From contig NC_083345.1 in assembly GCF_019175385.1 (NCBI RefSeq), forward strand, positions 13,478,027 through 13,542,026: DNA of 64,000 nucleotides. The letters are read 5' to 3'. Of the stretch, positions 1-12,101 are shown piece by piece. The notes below the pieces were generated by a model that was not told the DNA's origin, did not search any database, and saw only the letters and a program-made list of their open reading frames with translations. Made by a program: the position numbers and the translations under genes. Each line of letters opens with the position of its first letter. Position 1 is the stretch's first letter. Origin of the DNA: Lycium barbarum (lineage: Eukaryota > Streptophyta > Magnoliopsida > Solanales > Solanaceae).

Positions 1-93
1 CACGTCCTACATTTGATGCACAATTTAATGTTATATGACTAAAACAAGGAACCCTTTTATCTAATGCTCCGTTTGGTCAATGTGAACCATTAG

Positions 94-924
94 GAATATG
101 AAGAGGACATCAAGATTGTCGAAATGGATCTAGGTGAATCAAAGGGTAGCACAAAGAGTAGAACTAGCTACTCAAACCAAGGCCAAACAGAGAGAACAGA
201 ACAAAGATTTTCACCACACAAGGGATACTCAAATCAAGAATATCAACACATTTCTCCAGCACCATCAGCTATAACAGATCAAAGCCCAAGAGCCTGTAGT
301 GGCCACTTTGAAGACTTCTCATATGGGACAGCGCAAAGCAGCCCTCAGTACTACAGTGCAATGTCAAAACCCGATCCATCAAGAATCCCATTCTCGTATG
401 CTCGTTCAGAGTATGCAGAACAAGAATCCCTTTACAATGAGTATCCTCAATTTTATCCGAGTTACATGGCGAATACTAAGTCATCGATGGCTAAAGCTCG
501 ATCCCATAGTGCCCCAAAACAACGTCCTGAATCATTCGAGAGGCAACCAAGTGCCAGGCGAAGGCCATCAATAGAAGGACGAAATGTGCCAAGGGCTGTG
601 AGAATGCAGAGATCATCTTCACATGTTGGATCCACAACTCAAAATTATCAGTACCCTTGGTCCATCAAGCTTGATAAATCAAATATTTCAATCAAAGATA
701 GTGAATGTGGATCAAATTACAGTGTCCTTACTACTCAAGCTAATTACTGCAGATCACTTTTTGGCTTCGACGTAAGTGCCATCCTGCAACTATAACAGTT
801 TCATTGTCAGTGTATATAAGTTAAATCCGCAGTAAATTATCACAACAATGATTTTAACATAAATATTTATTTGTCTTTTCTTTTTTCTTGATTTTGATTT
901 CAGGATCCGGAACATAGGTACTAA
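94..924 (+). CDS. IQD (IQ67-domain) protein, 3' part only
   Basis: These are the last two exons of an IQD-family gene that enters from the left edge. Exon 94-771 follows an acceptor (TAG at 91-93). It ends at donor GTAAGT (772) exactly on a codon boundary. The last exon, 904-924, follows TTTCAG and adds a six-residue tail ending at stop TAA. Visible motifs are the IVEMD segment near the exon start (115-129), a serine/arginine-rich middle, and the C-terminal DUF4005 signature (PSYMANTKSSMAKARSHSAP, about 463-522), which marks plant IQD proteins. The IQ calmodulin-binding motifs themselves lie outside the window. Family members are basic scaffold proteins that bind calmodulin and usually associate with microtubules, membranes or the nucleus. 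The open frame runs on past the donor to 795, but the spliced form gives the more family-like end. Family call is firm; the individual member is unknown. Confidence 0.85.
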
Positions 925-2243
925 CTGCATAACACAGAATGGATCAGCACAGGAATCTTCAGCAAGAAAAAGAAAATTGGAGAAAGTAATTAACAAAGGG
1001 AGTTCTAAGTGCAAAACATGTCAAGTAATTTTGACAAATTTCTATTTCTAGTACTGAAGCTCTTTACATGTAGAGTTCAATTTGTTTGTTTAATTAACTA
1101 CTTTTTTTTTTGGGGGATTTTTCTGCTGTTTTGCATCTATGTGTTCGATGGTGTTTTTAACTTGTTTCCCCGTTCAAATTTAGAATTCAGCTGAGGAAGA
1201 ATTGTAAGGTAACTGTAATGATAAGTTGTTCATACTCATTTACTTTTTTTTTTTTTTTTTTGTGCGTGTATGTGACAGTGTGAGGAGATGAAGATTCGAC
1301 TACTAGTAATATTTTATATTCCCTTGATGAAGATGTTATATTGATATTCAAATATTAATAATTTTATTGATTTGATCTGAATACACAATCTGAAAACTTT
1401 TGGGTCTCGTTTCGTCCAAGTACTTGAAAGCAAATTCTAAGATAAACGCTCTTTTTCAAGAGTAAACTAGTATAGAATATCAAAAAAAAAATTATAAAGC
1501 GGGTAATGACATTTTAAAGTGCGATTTTTTTTTGTTTTTTTGTTTCCCATACGTTCGCTATCAGTTTTGGGGCCTCAAGCAATGCAGATTCGTGTCGTGT
1601 ATGTCCCGTTAAAGGGGAAGGTACTTTCTACCAAGCGTGGTCTAAGTTTTCTAAAAAGGCTTATCTGGACCGTAGTCTAAAAGGTCCATAAATTGACCGA
1701 GGAATAAAAAGAGGGTCATTTACCAAATAGTTATCCAGAAAGAGACAACCGTGCAAAAATTCCACCTTCTAGTGCCATGTTATCCAATGACTCATTTATT
1801 TACCATCACGATTCAATTATAATGTATTTAGTGAATGAAAATAATTAGAGATCACTTATAAGTTATACTTTTTAAAAATGGAAAAATTATTTGATCCACG
1901 AAGAACTACACGATTTATGGTTCGTTGACTAAAATCAGATGTCAAATTACACCCATTGACCATGGAAATGGGTGATCTTGAACTTTTGACCTCTTCTGCC
2001 CCATGAACAACCCTTCAAGGTCAGAAGCCAAAACTTGAAATTTTTCCGTGAGGCTAGTGGGGTTATAAAGATCAAACTACTCATCTCTAAGGTCATTTTT
2101 GTAGTTCACCAGTCTCTTCGAGAACATCTATAAAATTGGAAGGAGACTAAAGTCAAAATGTCTTCGAGAGTGGGATTAGAGTACTTTGGGCTTTATTGAA
2201 ATAAGTAAAAGATGGGCTCATAGTTGTTTGGGCTTTGTAGAGC
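925..2243. other. Intergenic, 3' flank of the IQD gene
   Basis: AT-rich sequence with several T-runs (about 1100, 1243-1261, 1525). The first few hundred bases probably hold the IQD 3' UTR. I see no gene, clear repeat or RNA here. Confidence 0.5.
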
Positions 2244-2252
2244 TAAGTCATT

Positions 2253-2912
2253 GGGTCATTCGCACAAATGTCCTATTTCGTGTGGTCTTTAATCTTGCCC
2301 CTCAAATTGCTGGTTTTTAATTTTGTCCTTCAGCACTTTAAGTAATAAAGGTGCTCGAAATTACCCCTAACTTTTGGGGTTCGAACCCTAGCAGAGTAAA
2401 AAACAAGATTTTCATGGAAACGATGTCGATTCGGCAAAGTTATGTCTTAAGGATATTTTTGTAGTATGCCTTTTTCGGCATAGTTTTGTAGTATAACTTA
2501 ATTTCTATAGAGTTATGCCGGACAAGGGATAGTTTCTATGTAACTACGTAGAAACTATGTCTTGTCCGGCATAACTCTATAGAAATTAAGTTACATAGAA
2601 ACTATGCCTTTTCTGGCATAGTTTTGTAGAAATTAAGTTATCCTACAGACCTATGCCTTAAGACATAACTTTTCCCCGAATAGGCGTAGTTTCTATGTAA
2701 ACCTTGCCTTGCAAATTTTTATTTTTTTTTATTTTTTTTTACTCTGCTAGGGTTCGAACCCAGAATCTATGGTTTCATAGACCAGCGAATAAGGGTACTT
2801 TGGCCCATAAATTTTCATTAAATGAGAAGTAGGGGCAAAATTAAAGACTAGCGATTTGAGGGGCAAAAATTAAAGACCAATACATATGAAGGGCAATCCG
2901 CGGAATTTTTTG
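2253..2912. mobile_element. Foldback MITE with exact 9-bp TSD (Mutator-like)
   Basis: The ends are long imperfect inverted repeats. The left end has the words GTCTTTAATCTTGCCCCTCA and GGGTTCGAACCCTAGCAGAG, and the right end carries the same words inverted. The interior (about 2440-2690) is a second, nested inverted repeat built on the word ATAGAAACTATG. The 9-bp word TAAGTCATT lies directly outside both ends (2244-2252 and 2913-2921). A 9-bp duplication is the hallmark of Mutator-like insertion. There is no coding capacity, so it is non-autonomous. Confidence 0.75.
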
Positions 2913-2921
2913 TAAGTCATT

Positions 2922-3544
2922 CGGGTTTCATTGAAGCTCCAATTGTGCAATTTTGGGCCTCATCGTCCTAGGGCAGGCCTACATTAATTGATTAACTATC
3001 TTGCTTTTATCTGTTTTGTTAAATTATTCATAATTTATGATAAATTAACAAAATTTGCATGTCATCCAATTCGTCCAATCTTCTTCACATGCTTTGTCTT
3101 CGTCTTCCTTTTTTCAACGGAGAGAACTAAATCTCATGCTCATCATCTTTCTTCTTTTTGGTTTAAACTAAAAAAAATCCTAAATTCAATACGTCCGAGA
3201 GAATAAAGAAAAATGAACCAACAAATATACGACCAAATGCAAGTTTTGATGAAAAAATAAATTTTAACCTATATTAATCCTATCTATCATGTTCAATTGA
3301 TCACAATTTGCCGAGAATGTGTTATTTTGCGGGACACTCTGCAATATTTGGCTAAATTTAACACCCCTAATGTGTGTAATCCAAAACATTTTTTCGCCTA
3401 CATGGCCCACTTGCGTTACTATTGCCCAGAATGTAAAACATTTCAGTTTGTTTCGTTTTTCACTTATGATTGCCCAGTGTTTTTGGGCCAAACTTTGGAA
3501 TTAATTGAAGGAAAACTTACTTGTCATGGCTACCCCTAAGACTT
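2922..3544. other. Intergenic, no gene seen
   Basis: AT-rich sequence. Short ORFs on both strands around 3260-3540 overlap each other and show no recognisable motif. Confidence 0.4.
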
Positions 3545-4975
3545 AATTATGAATAATAATTACCTTATTTAATATTTAATTTTAGCAGCTATATTATTCT
3601 AAAATTACATTTCATAGCTACCCAACTATATTTCAATTACTTTGTTTCATCATCTCCTAAATAAACGGTCCATTAGCTATTCTATCCCTAAATACACGGT
3701 CCATGAGATCTCACCCCTCTCTTTATCTCTCTCACCCTTCTCTTTCTCTCTCTCCGTTACCTATCTCACTCCCAGATCTGTTTTAACAGAGGGAGTATTA
3801 TAAACAACTTATTTGGCATTTGAAATGCAAAAATTAAAGTTCAGCTCCTTTTGAAGGGCAATCCGTGCAATTTCTTCATTGTTGTTACATATCGTTCAAA
3901 GGGTTTTTTTTTTAATGCTTCCGCCTGAGCATTGAATGTTGCCGGTGGAGTTGGTGGAAGTGGTGCTAGTGCCTGGTGTGTATAATCGGTGGCTTGAAAG
4001 AGGCGATGATGATTTTGTAAAATATTGCTAATTCCCTTCTCTCACTGATAATGGCGCTATTCTACCGCCCCTCCGGTATGAATCCAACGCATACTCCACC
4101 TCCGATGAGAGTTGTGGAGCTTCATGCCCACCAAGTGTTTGATAAAATGTTTCAGTATATTTCAGTGTATTTCTATGTATTAACAAACAGTATATTTAAT
4201 TTTCAGTATATTTCAGTGTATTTCGGTGTATTATTTTTGCCATTGATTATGTGCATTTCAATATATTTCAGCGTATTTCTATTTGGAATGGAGTAATAGG
4301 GGGAGAGAAAGACGTGAGTTTTTATTGAAACATCAGCCATTATGCGTGAAATATGGTTGATTTAATTTGACTTACCATTTAAAAAGAAAAAGAAGAATTT
4401 GTTCAAAAAATATAGCTTATTTGTATTCAACCCGATTTTGTATGTCCGTGTATTTCACTGTATTTCAAAAAAAAAAAAAATAGAATGAAATCAAAATTAC
4501 TTTGTTGATAATCAAATTTTTCAACTGTTCTTCACTACGACAATGTAAAATCACTCGTTCGTGAATTACAGAGTGTATTAGCTCAAATCAGATTGTTGAA
4601 AAAATTTCAAAGATTAAAGAAAATTTTACTGTATTTTTGGAAAGAGAAGATGCTAAATTTTTTTGAATTCAAAAACTTTTGAATGAAGTGATTTTGATTG
4701 ATAGACGTTAGCTGTAATGGAACCTCATGAGGTTTGCGAGAATCATGGAACCATTAATACAAATTATCATATAATTTGAAAAAGATTTTTATTGCTATAA
4801 ATATAGCCATTTTTTACTCAACAGCCGCGCTGTATTTCACTGTATTTCAAAAACGCGAGATTCAACTGAAATACAGTCAAAAGCTGCTACGAATTGTAAA
4901 TCTTCAACTTGTAGCTATAACTTGTTAGAAACTATTAAAAGGTAGCTATTTGTGTAAGTTTTACTTAAATGAACT
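3545..4975. repeat. Foldback-like repeat rich in TGTATTTCAGTGTATTTC words
   Basis: Both ends carry inverted related words: TTACATTTCATAGCTACC near 3605 on the left, GTAGCTATAACTTGTTAGAA and AAGGTAGCTATTTGTGTAAG near 4910-4960 on the right. The interior is full of short GTATTTCAGTGTATTTC units (4150-4290, 4447-4467, 4832-4850). The same word style and inverted ends recur at 9878-11125, so this is probably one dispersed repeat family. A Stowaway-like right end (GAGGGAGTA) sits at about 3790. Exact limits and target duplication were not resolved. Confidence 0.45.
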
Positions 4976-5565
4976 TCTCATTGACTAGAGAGTATTTAGT
5001 GTGTGATAAAGTATGGTAGAAGAACCAACTATGTAAAATAATAATGTATAAATGGTTAGGAAACTCTTGCACCAAGTATGAAGAAAAAATTGTAAAAGAA
5101 CAACAATAGCACAATTTAGGGTTTCTAAAAATGGATCAAATGAAACAAAAAGAAGGAGGAGAGGTAATATAATTTCGGTAAATAATTAACAACAACAACT
5201 TATCCAGTGTAATTCCACAACTGAGCTATTTATAAATAGTTTTTGGCTAGGATAAAAGCAAAGGACATGTTAGAATGTAGGAAGTATAAAAATTATAATA
5301 TTGTCTAGGTACTGAATTAGATCTTATATACTATGTGAAATTGAGAGTCAGAATACTTGCACAAGTTGGAACCAGAAATGAAATAATATATGCTTGTGAA
5401 TTATTATAAAGCTAAAACATGTAAAAACTACATCTAAGTGCTGCATACCAGTTCTTTCCTTTTACCATTATGTCCTCACTTTTGTGACTTAATTAGCTCA
5501 GATATATTAGAGGCATAATAGTTAAGTATAATCGAGTAAACACGATCACAACATTACATGAACTT
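4976..5565. other. Intergenic, upstream of tRNA-Val
   Basis: AT-rich DNA with no gene or repeat that I can name. It ends at the tRNA gene. Confidence 0.4.
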
Positions 5566-5639
5566 GTCTGGGTGGTGTAGTCGGTTATCACGCTAGTCTC
5601 ACACACTAGAGGTCCCCGGTTCGAACCCGGGCTCAGACA
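5566..5639 (+). tRNA. tRNA-Val (CAC anticodon)
   Basis: This 74-nt sequence folds as a complete cloverleaf. The acceptor stem GTCTGGG pairs with CTCAGAC (one G-T wobble), followed by discriminator A. The anticodon arm is CTAGT-CTCACAC-ACTAG, giving anticodon CAC. The T arm is CCCGG-TTCGAAC-CCGGG. Box A (GTGTAGTCGG region) and box B (GGTTCGAACCC) are intact. CCA is not encoded, as expected for a nuclear gene. A T-run follows within 7 nt. It inserts valine at GTG codons. It appears functional and has no intron. Confidence 0.96.
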
Positions 5640-5645
5640 TTCCTA

Positions 5646-5655
5646 TTTTTTTTTT
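5646..5655 (+). terminator. RNA polymerase III T-run terminator
   Basis: Ten consecutive T residues begin seven bases after the tRNA-Val 3' end. This is the usual Pol III termination signal. Confidence 0.85.
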
Positions 5656-5737
5656 CCGTCTAAATTTACATATATGCTTGAGTTGCCAATGCCTAATGGC
5701 ATGCCATATAGTTCTCTTGAGAAATCATAAAACAAAA

Positions 5738-5998
5738 CAAACTGCAATTGAAGTAAAGGAAATGCTCAAGAAATAAATATCTGAAAAAAAGAACTAACGA
5801 TGGACAACTTTGTATACTCATATTGAACAGACTACAATTGAAATAAAGGAAATGCTCAAGAAATAAATATCTAAAAAAAAAGGAACTAACGATGGACAAC
5901 TTTGTATACTTATATTGAACAAACTACTGTTGAAATAAAGGAAATGCTCAAGAAATAAATATCTAAAAAAAAAAAAGAACTAACAATGGACAACTTTG
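5738..5998. repeat. Direct tandem repeat, about 91-bp unit, nearly 3 copies
   Basis: The block AAAGGAAATGCTCAAGAAAT, plus an A-run and GAACTAACGATGGACAACTT, occurs three times, with unit starts near 5751, 5841 and 5933. Units differ mainly in A-run length (7, 9 and 12) and a few substitutions, so the period is 90-92 bp. The open frame across it on the minus strand (5693-5899) is a by-product of the repeat. Confidence 0.85.
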
Positions 5999-6098
5999 TC
6001 GCTAAACAACGAAAATTCGTCGCTAATTCTATTTAACGGCGGATTATCAAACGACGATGCTGCGTACTATTTAGAGACAAATATCGTAGCAAATTCGT

Positions 6099-6133
<35 letters not shown>

Positions 6134-6136
6134 GTG
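5999..6136. mobile_element. CACTA (En/Spm-like) terminal fragment
   Basis: The segment contains sub-terminal words such as AATTCGTCGCTAATTC and ACAAATATCGTAGCAAATTC. It ends in a long T-run followed by ATAGTG, which read inverted is CACTAT plus an A-run, the typical CACTA end. A second fragment of this style lies at 11936-12101. The other end is not evident. Confidence 0.45.
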
Positions 6137-6265
6137 AAAGAACTCTCCCTGAATAAGTTCTGTTTGAGGTCTGCAGGTATCTACTACTAACTAGACCTAC
6201 TAATAACTAGTTTAACTAAAAGGAAAATGTTAAATCAGCTTTTTGGTGATGAATTTAATTTCATA

Positions 6266-6721
6266 CGGAAAAGGGCCAAAATTACCCTTGAATTTTGAAA
6301 AATAGTTTATCCATACCCTTCGTTATACTTTAGGGTCAATTATACCCTTACAGTTATACTATGGGGTCAATTATACCCTTCTGTCTAACTGTTGCCACGT
6401 GGCATCATCCCAGCCTTTCAAAATTATTTTACCCTCAAATAATTTTTTACTCACTAAAATAACTCAATTCGACCCGATTTTTTTTTTCAGCAAAAATAAT
6501 ACGGATAATTTTTCCAGAAAAAAATATAAAAATTATCCGTATTATTTTTGCTGAAAAAAATAATTTTGAAGGACTGGGATGATGCCACATGACAACAGTT
6601 AGACAGAAGGGTATAATTGACCCCATAGTATAACTGTAAGGATATAATTGGCCCTAAAGTATAACGAAGGGTATGGATGAACTATTTTTCAAAGTTCAGG
6701 GGTAATTTTGGCCCTTTTCCG
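6266..6721. mobile_element. Foldback MITE, near-perfect palindrome, 9-bp TSD
   Basis: The whole 456-bp element is a hairpin. The left end, CGGAAAAGGGCCAAAATTAC, is repeated inverted at the right end. The arms match through GGTCAATTATACCC and CATCATCCCAG to a central AATAATACGGATAATTTTTC with its inverse. The flanks are AATTTCATA (6257-6265) and AATTCCATA (6722-6730), a 9-bp duplication with one mismatch, which points to Mutator-type insertion. No coding content. Confidence 0.8.
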
Positions 6722-6947
6722 AATTCCATATCCCCTTGGTTTATTGTATTTTCAGTGTTATAGTACTACTCTAATAGTTGAGATATTACAGAATCGTGTG
6801 ACCTCGGAAAATAGGTTCCTCACTTTTAAAAATGAGTAATCAAGAAACAAAGCATTTGGATATCATTATGTTAAAGTGTATTTGCATCATAATGACCAAA
6901 TCACAACAAAGTAAAGAACAAGGGAAGAAAAAACGTCCATTTACTTA

Positions 6948-7330
6948 AGAAAATGACAGAAATGGTCCCTTATATTTGGGAGCAGGTTCACAATGGTCCC
7001 TTAAATATATTCTTGAGCAGTTTGTTTTCCTAGATTTTCCAAAAATGAGCACTTTGTTTTGCATCAAGTATCTAATCAATTTTTGGTGGCTAATGGCGTC
7101 TTTTGGTGTTGCGATATTCAAGATTTGACGGAACTTTCTTGGTGTTTCTAGTTAAATCTTCTGCATAATAAATCCCATAAAATCAGCTAGCGTTTATTAT
7201 ATATCATATGCTGATAAAGAAAAAATTACTTAGTTTTAGCTAATGTAGAGGCTAAAAGAACTCAAAAATACATTTAAAGGACCACTTTAACCGTACCCCA
7301 AATATAAAAGGACCATTTTTCTCATTTTCT
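6948..7330. mobile_element. MITE-like inverted-repeat element
   Basis: The left end (AGAAAATGACAGAAATGGTC, then CCTTATATTTGGG) is repeated inverted at the right end (CCCAAATATAAAAGGACCAT, then TTTTCTCATTTTCT). The interior is non-coding. I could not define a target duplication. Confidence 0.5.
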
Positions 7331-7795
7331 CTCGAAAACTTCTTTGTACAAATTAAAATTCTTCCAAACAATTGTTCAATGATGATCGACACGTGTATGT
7401 GAAAATTATTAGTCCTATGACTAGTAGGTAGTAGCCCTTAGAAATTCTAAGATTTTATGTGGAAACAAAAAGTAGGAGAAGTTTGTAAAAGTGGAATTGG
7501 AGTACGATGATGGACCATAGAGCACTAGAATTTCATACGGGTTTGGAAACTAAGGTGACAAAAAGTCAAATGAGTTTTGGGCAAATGTAACAGTCTACAG
7601 TATGATCATTGTTAGCTATAGGTGATTATACTTAGGTCCTCCAGTGATGTCCTCAAAACATAGAAGCCTTGTCGTCATTCCAATTTTGATATTCCATTCT
7701 CTCACTTTTACTGATTTTACTAATTTTGTCATTTAGGTTAATTAGTTGAGCGTTGTATTCTTAGTCAACCGTTGAATTTCATTGCCACACACATA

Positions 7796-8046
7796 TTTCC
7801 TCCGTCTCAAAATTAGTATCGCTTTAGCTTATTTCACGTCTATTAAAAAAAATCAATAAATGCAATATATTGTTTACTAAACTATCCTTTTGACTATTTG
7901 AGAATTGAGCACCATTAAAAAATAGTTCTTCCATACAAGGGTGTAGTTGGAATAAAAATACTAATTTTAGCCTTGAATTCTTAAAACGACAGTTAATTTG
8001 AGACATTCTTTTTGCTAAAATGACACTTATTTTAGGACGGAGGGAG
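7796..8046. mobile_element. Stowaway-type MITE
   Basis: The termini are TTTCCTCCGTCTCAAAAT on the left and, inverted, CTCCCTCCGTCCTAAAAT on the right. TA dinucleotides flank both ends (7794-7795 and 8047-8048). This is the Tc1/mariner-derived Stowaway signature (CTCCCTCCGTTTC-like ends, TA duplication). 251 bp, non-coding. Confidence 0.8.
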
Positions 8047-8048
8047 TA

Positions 8049-9460
8049 GATCCGTGACATCACTAAAAATTTCATTCACATTTAGACACATGGGTTCATT
8101 TTCTACTTACTTTCATTGCCTTGCGTCTGGTTCCAATGTGAGAATTTGAGAAGTTCAGTCTTTATTAAAGCTCACTGCAACACTCCTTAAATGAGCCTAT
8201 TGTTAAAGCTTTTTTCTTTTTCTTATAATTCTCTTTTCTCATTTCTTGGGGTAGAGCAATGCGCATATAATTGGGAAAAAAAACAAATTAGATTTTTTTT
8301 TTAATTTCTAAACCATCAGAAGACGATAGCAGCTAGTGGTCATGCACAGCTATAGCCTTTAAGTAAAGAAGTAGATATAAATTATACTATTGTTTTCAAG
8401 AATTTTTTTCATACTTGATTGGTCAAAATGCTTTAAAATACATTCTTTTTAGAAAAAAACAGGTTACTTAAAGAGTAACTTTCCTGATGGAAATAGGAAA
8501 TGCACTTTCCATAAGTGACGTTCCATGTTAATTGTCTCCCACGACTTCACCCTCCAAATATATTATAAATTCACAAGCTATTAATAAGAAAAATATGTTC
8601 TCCTTAAATAAGTGAGAAAATCACTTATTTTTCAGAACATTTTGTCAAACTCACCCCTAATCTGAGCCAAACGTCCAATATTTTCCGCGTTTGGGCCAAA
8701 ATTCAATTGAAGAAGAACCAAAACACAAAATGATTCAACAAATCTTGAAAGCTGTCATCTTTGGACAAACACTGGAAAAAGCAAAAAGCTAAGTTCCAAC
8801 ACTAGAAAAAACATTATGATCGACAACCACCAAACGAAATTGAATACATTAAGTGCATGAACTATACTGATGCACTTCCACATGGTTTATAACCAAACAC
8901 TATAATCCTGATGCCTTGTCCACAGAAAAGCATGATTTTAATCAAAGAGAATACACTGAATATTCAACAACTCCACAACAAATAAATGATAAAGAATGCT
9001 AATTAACTAGATGCAAATAAAATTACCACTGCACTTCTGTGACAGTGGATACCAATTTATAAATACTCACGTTGTTCCATTTTAGGTAATATTTTTTTTT
9101 AGTCTGTTTCAATAGGAATATACGTTTTTATATTTAAAAGCAAATAACTTTTAAACTTCTTATTTTTCCTTTAGTTACATACTTTTATAGTTGCAGAAAT
9201 GCCATGATGTGTTTAAGATCACGAGTATCAATTTAGACAATTCATACCGTCCATATATAGTATTTTTTATCTAAGATTTGAATTCTTCCGTATTTCAACA
9301 GTAGTATTTTCTTCCGTGAAGTTAATATAGTGCCTTTTTCTAAATGATGTGTTCAATCGAGCTTTTTCACAAAAAATATAATGAAGAAATATATAATACT
9401 TATAATACATATACTGTACTTGTTGAATTTAATACAATGAGTGTCTGTACGCGCCCTTGA
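8049..9460. other. Intergenic, no gene seen
   Basis: AT-rich. A small hairpin (GTTCTCCTTAAATAAGTGAG with a loose inverse) is at 8598-8640. No open frame with recognisable motifs. Confidence 0.4.
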
Positions 9461-9575
9461 TCCAGAATATCCTTTATGTTGGAGCACCATGTAATAGGGT
9501 CCATATTTCGCCCTTTTCCCTACCATTTTAGAATGTTTGGTTTGAAACATTACGTGGTCTTTTTTTTCTACCCAA
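9461..9575. repeat. Short dispersed duplicate, copy A
   Basis: About 110 bp that recurs in the same orientation at 11651-11752. Shared words include TCCAGAATATCC, CCCTTTTCCCTACCATTTTA and GAATGT-TGGTTTGAAACA, with ACGTGG downstream. The element class is unknown. Confidence 0.6.
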
Positions 9576-9877
9576 ATTGTTCTTACTTTTTGTATTGAGG
9601 GATTCAATTGAATTTTCATAATTCGAATTGTAAAATATTGATATAAGAAACCCAAGATTAAACATGATAATTGGGATATAAAAATTAATTTCGATTAATA
9701 AGGATACTTGATTACTTGTTTGAGACATACTGTCAATCCATGACGAACTAGAACTTTCTCTTTACTATCCTTTCACAATATGATGATGTTAATGGGACAA
9801 TTTCCATACACATAGATATTAAGAAATAACAGTATTTATATGGAGGAAATTACCAAAATGACTACACTTTAAGGATT

Positions 9878-11125
9878 TTTTTTTAGGTATAGCTATACTT
9901 TTGCTAATTACATTTCGTAGCTACAGTAACGTGTATTCAAATTCGGCTGTATTTTGCTGTATTCAATTCAGATGTACTCCTTCTGTTCACTTTTACTTAT
10001 CTACTTTTGACTATGCACAGGCCTTAAGAAATAATAAATGAAGTGTATAATTTACCAATGTACCCATATTAATTGGTGTATATTTTTATTGGATTTGAAA
10101 AATGATTTAAAGTGAGTATTTAATACTATGGGTAAAACAGGAAAAAATAAATTGTCTTGTCTTAATATGCTAAAAGTGACAAGTAAAAGTGAAATCTATT
10201 TTTGGAATACTGGATAAGTAAAAGTGAACGGAGAGAGCATTCAATTTGGTTGTATTCATTCGTACAACTTTTCAACTCTATTCAACTTATTGTATTTAAA
10301 TTCGATTGTATTCAAACAACATAAATGCAAAAAAATATAGGGATATTCAGCTGTATTCGAAATTCACTGTATTCATTTGTATACAAAAAAAAATCTCCTT
10401 CGAAATACAAGCAAAAAATACATAAAGAAACACTCTATTTTACACTAAAAAATAACGAATACACTGAAATACACTTAGATCTGAGATACAAGAAAAAAAC
10501 ACTCAAATTTGAGATACAAGAAAAAAAAAATACACTCATATTTGAGATACAAAAAATAAAATTCACTCAGATCTTAAAATACACCGCTGGAGATTTTTTC
10601 ATCGCCGACAACGACGCTGTTGTCCAGTAAGAATCCAACCAGAAACCATTTCTTTCTATATATTCAACACAAAAAAAAAATACATCTCAAGCAACAACAT
10701 TGATAAATACTTAGATCTGAGAAGTACATTTAGATCTGACTCAGATCTGAGACGCCAGAGAAGATGACTGTCGGCTGAGTATATGTGGGTCGATTGGAAT
10801 AGGTGAAGGTTCAAAGTGCGATCTGTTGGGTCCCACCTTAATGGTTGATTGGAACAAACATGGTTGGCTTCAGAGGCGCCGAAGAATTGTTGAGGCGGAC
10901 CAACAGGAGGCGGACCGACCGCGGCGGAGGCTGAGAAGAGAGAGTGAAAAAGGAGAGAGAGTTCAGGGAGAAGAGAAACAGGGAGTTGAGAGAAAAGATT
11001 GACATAATGGGATAAGAGGAGATGAGTTTTGAATTAGTTACTTTATGTAATTGAAATACAAGATTTAGCTATGAGATGTAATTAAAATAAAGTATAGCTA
11101 CTAAATATAAATATATCCTAATGTT
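9878..11125. repeat. Foldback-like repeat with TGTATT words; carries a nested Stowaway
   Basis: The left end has AGCTATACTTTTGCTAATTA and CATTTCGTAGCTAC. The right end has the inverse (GTAATTAAAATAAAGTATAG). The interior contains many CTGTATTCA and GATACAAG words and a purine-rich stretch (10890-11000). Its end words resemble the repeat at 3545-4975, so I treat both as one family. A Stowaway MITE (9977-10237) sits inside. The open frame at 10325-10630 is low-complexity and not taken as a gene. Confidence 0.45.
9977..10237. mobile_element. Stowaway-type MITE nested in a foldback repeat
   Basis: Left end CTCCTTCTGTTCACTTTTAC; inverted right end CTCTCTCCGTTCACTTTTAC. The left flank is TA and the right flank is degraded to CA. 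Non-coding. Confidence 0.7.
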
Positions 11126-11650
11126 CTCTGCACCACGTAGTAATCCCATTTATATAAGGGTTAGATAGAGGATTTAGTTGTAATGAAACACTGACGGCCC
11201 CCTTAATTAGGGCCTTATTAGGTCGAACTTACACTTATCATCACAATAGAGCCACCAAGCACATAAAATGCACGAACCAATAATCAATTATCACACTTAT
11301 AATTAAGTTAATGTTCTCGGACTATTCTCAAACTCAGAATACTTCAAATATAAATAAAATATCTATAATATAAACACATATTTTTCTTACATGAATATCA
11401 TGTGTAACTCGGGTGAGATAAATTTATTTGTATATAACATAGTACATTATAAAATCCTCTTGATATAAGAAAACCTTCTACTAGTGTCAGGAGTGTTCAA
11501 AATTTGTTTTAAATGAAGTATGTTATGAATTTCAGGGTTGCACTTTTTATTTTTATTTTTATGTATTCACTGAATTTTGAATCGTTTAACATTAACTCTC
11601 GGACATTTCTTAATTATAGTTTTTTTTTTTTTGATTCCAGAGGCGGACCC
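11126..11650. other. Intergenic, no gene seen
   Basis: AT-rich with a T-run at about 11621-11631. Nothing recognisable. Confidence 0.4.
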
Positions 11651-11752
11651 TCCAGAATATCCCTTGCGTTGCTGACATCATATTCTTCCCTTTTCCCTAC
11701 CATTTTAGAATGTCTGGTTTGAAACAACACGTGGACATCCTTTCTTCTACTC
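11651..11752. repeat. Short dispersed duplicate, copy B
   Basis: Second copy of the segment at 9461-9575, preceded by AGAGGCGGACCC. Same orientation; the copies differ by scattered substitutions and short indels. Confidence 0.6.
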
Positions 11753-11935
11753 GAGTCTCAAGTCTCAAGTCAATCAAAATTAATGTTCTTACTTTAATAT
11801 CATCACCACATCACCTAAAGAGGGGATGGGCATTATGTTGAGAAGCTCAATACCTTTCTATAAATTATAAACAGATTCCTTTCAGAATCATCTTTTTCTT
11901 CCATGATGTTCCCACACCCACTATTAATAGAAATG

Positions 11936-12101
11936 GTAATTAGCGATGAACAAATTCAAACTAAATAAGAAAATTCATCGCTAATCCTATGTATCAATAA
12001 ATTATTTAAACATTCTATTAGCTACGAGTTATTTAAGAATAAATTAGCGACAAAATTCATAATTGATATCAATTTTTTTTTTTTTTTTTTTTTTTGCAGT
12101 G
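11936..12101. mobile_element. CACTA (En/Spm-like) terminal fragment
   Basis: Sub-terminal words TTAGCGATGAA, AATTCATCGCTAATCC and AATTAGCGACAAAATTC are followed by a long T-run and GCAGTG. Read inverted this is CACTGC plus an A-run, a CACTA-type end. Only one end is visible. Confidence 0.45.

Noticed and set aside
3264..3539. Two overlapping 75-80 aa frames on opposite strands
   Set aside because: Neither shows a known domain, and they are shadows of each other.
10325..10630. Lysine-rich 101-aa frame
   Set aside because: Low-complexity translation of repeat words GAGATACAAG in a foldback element.
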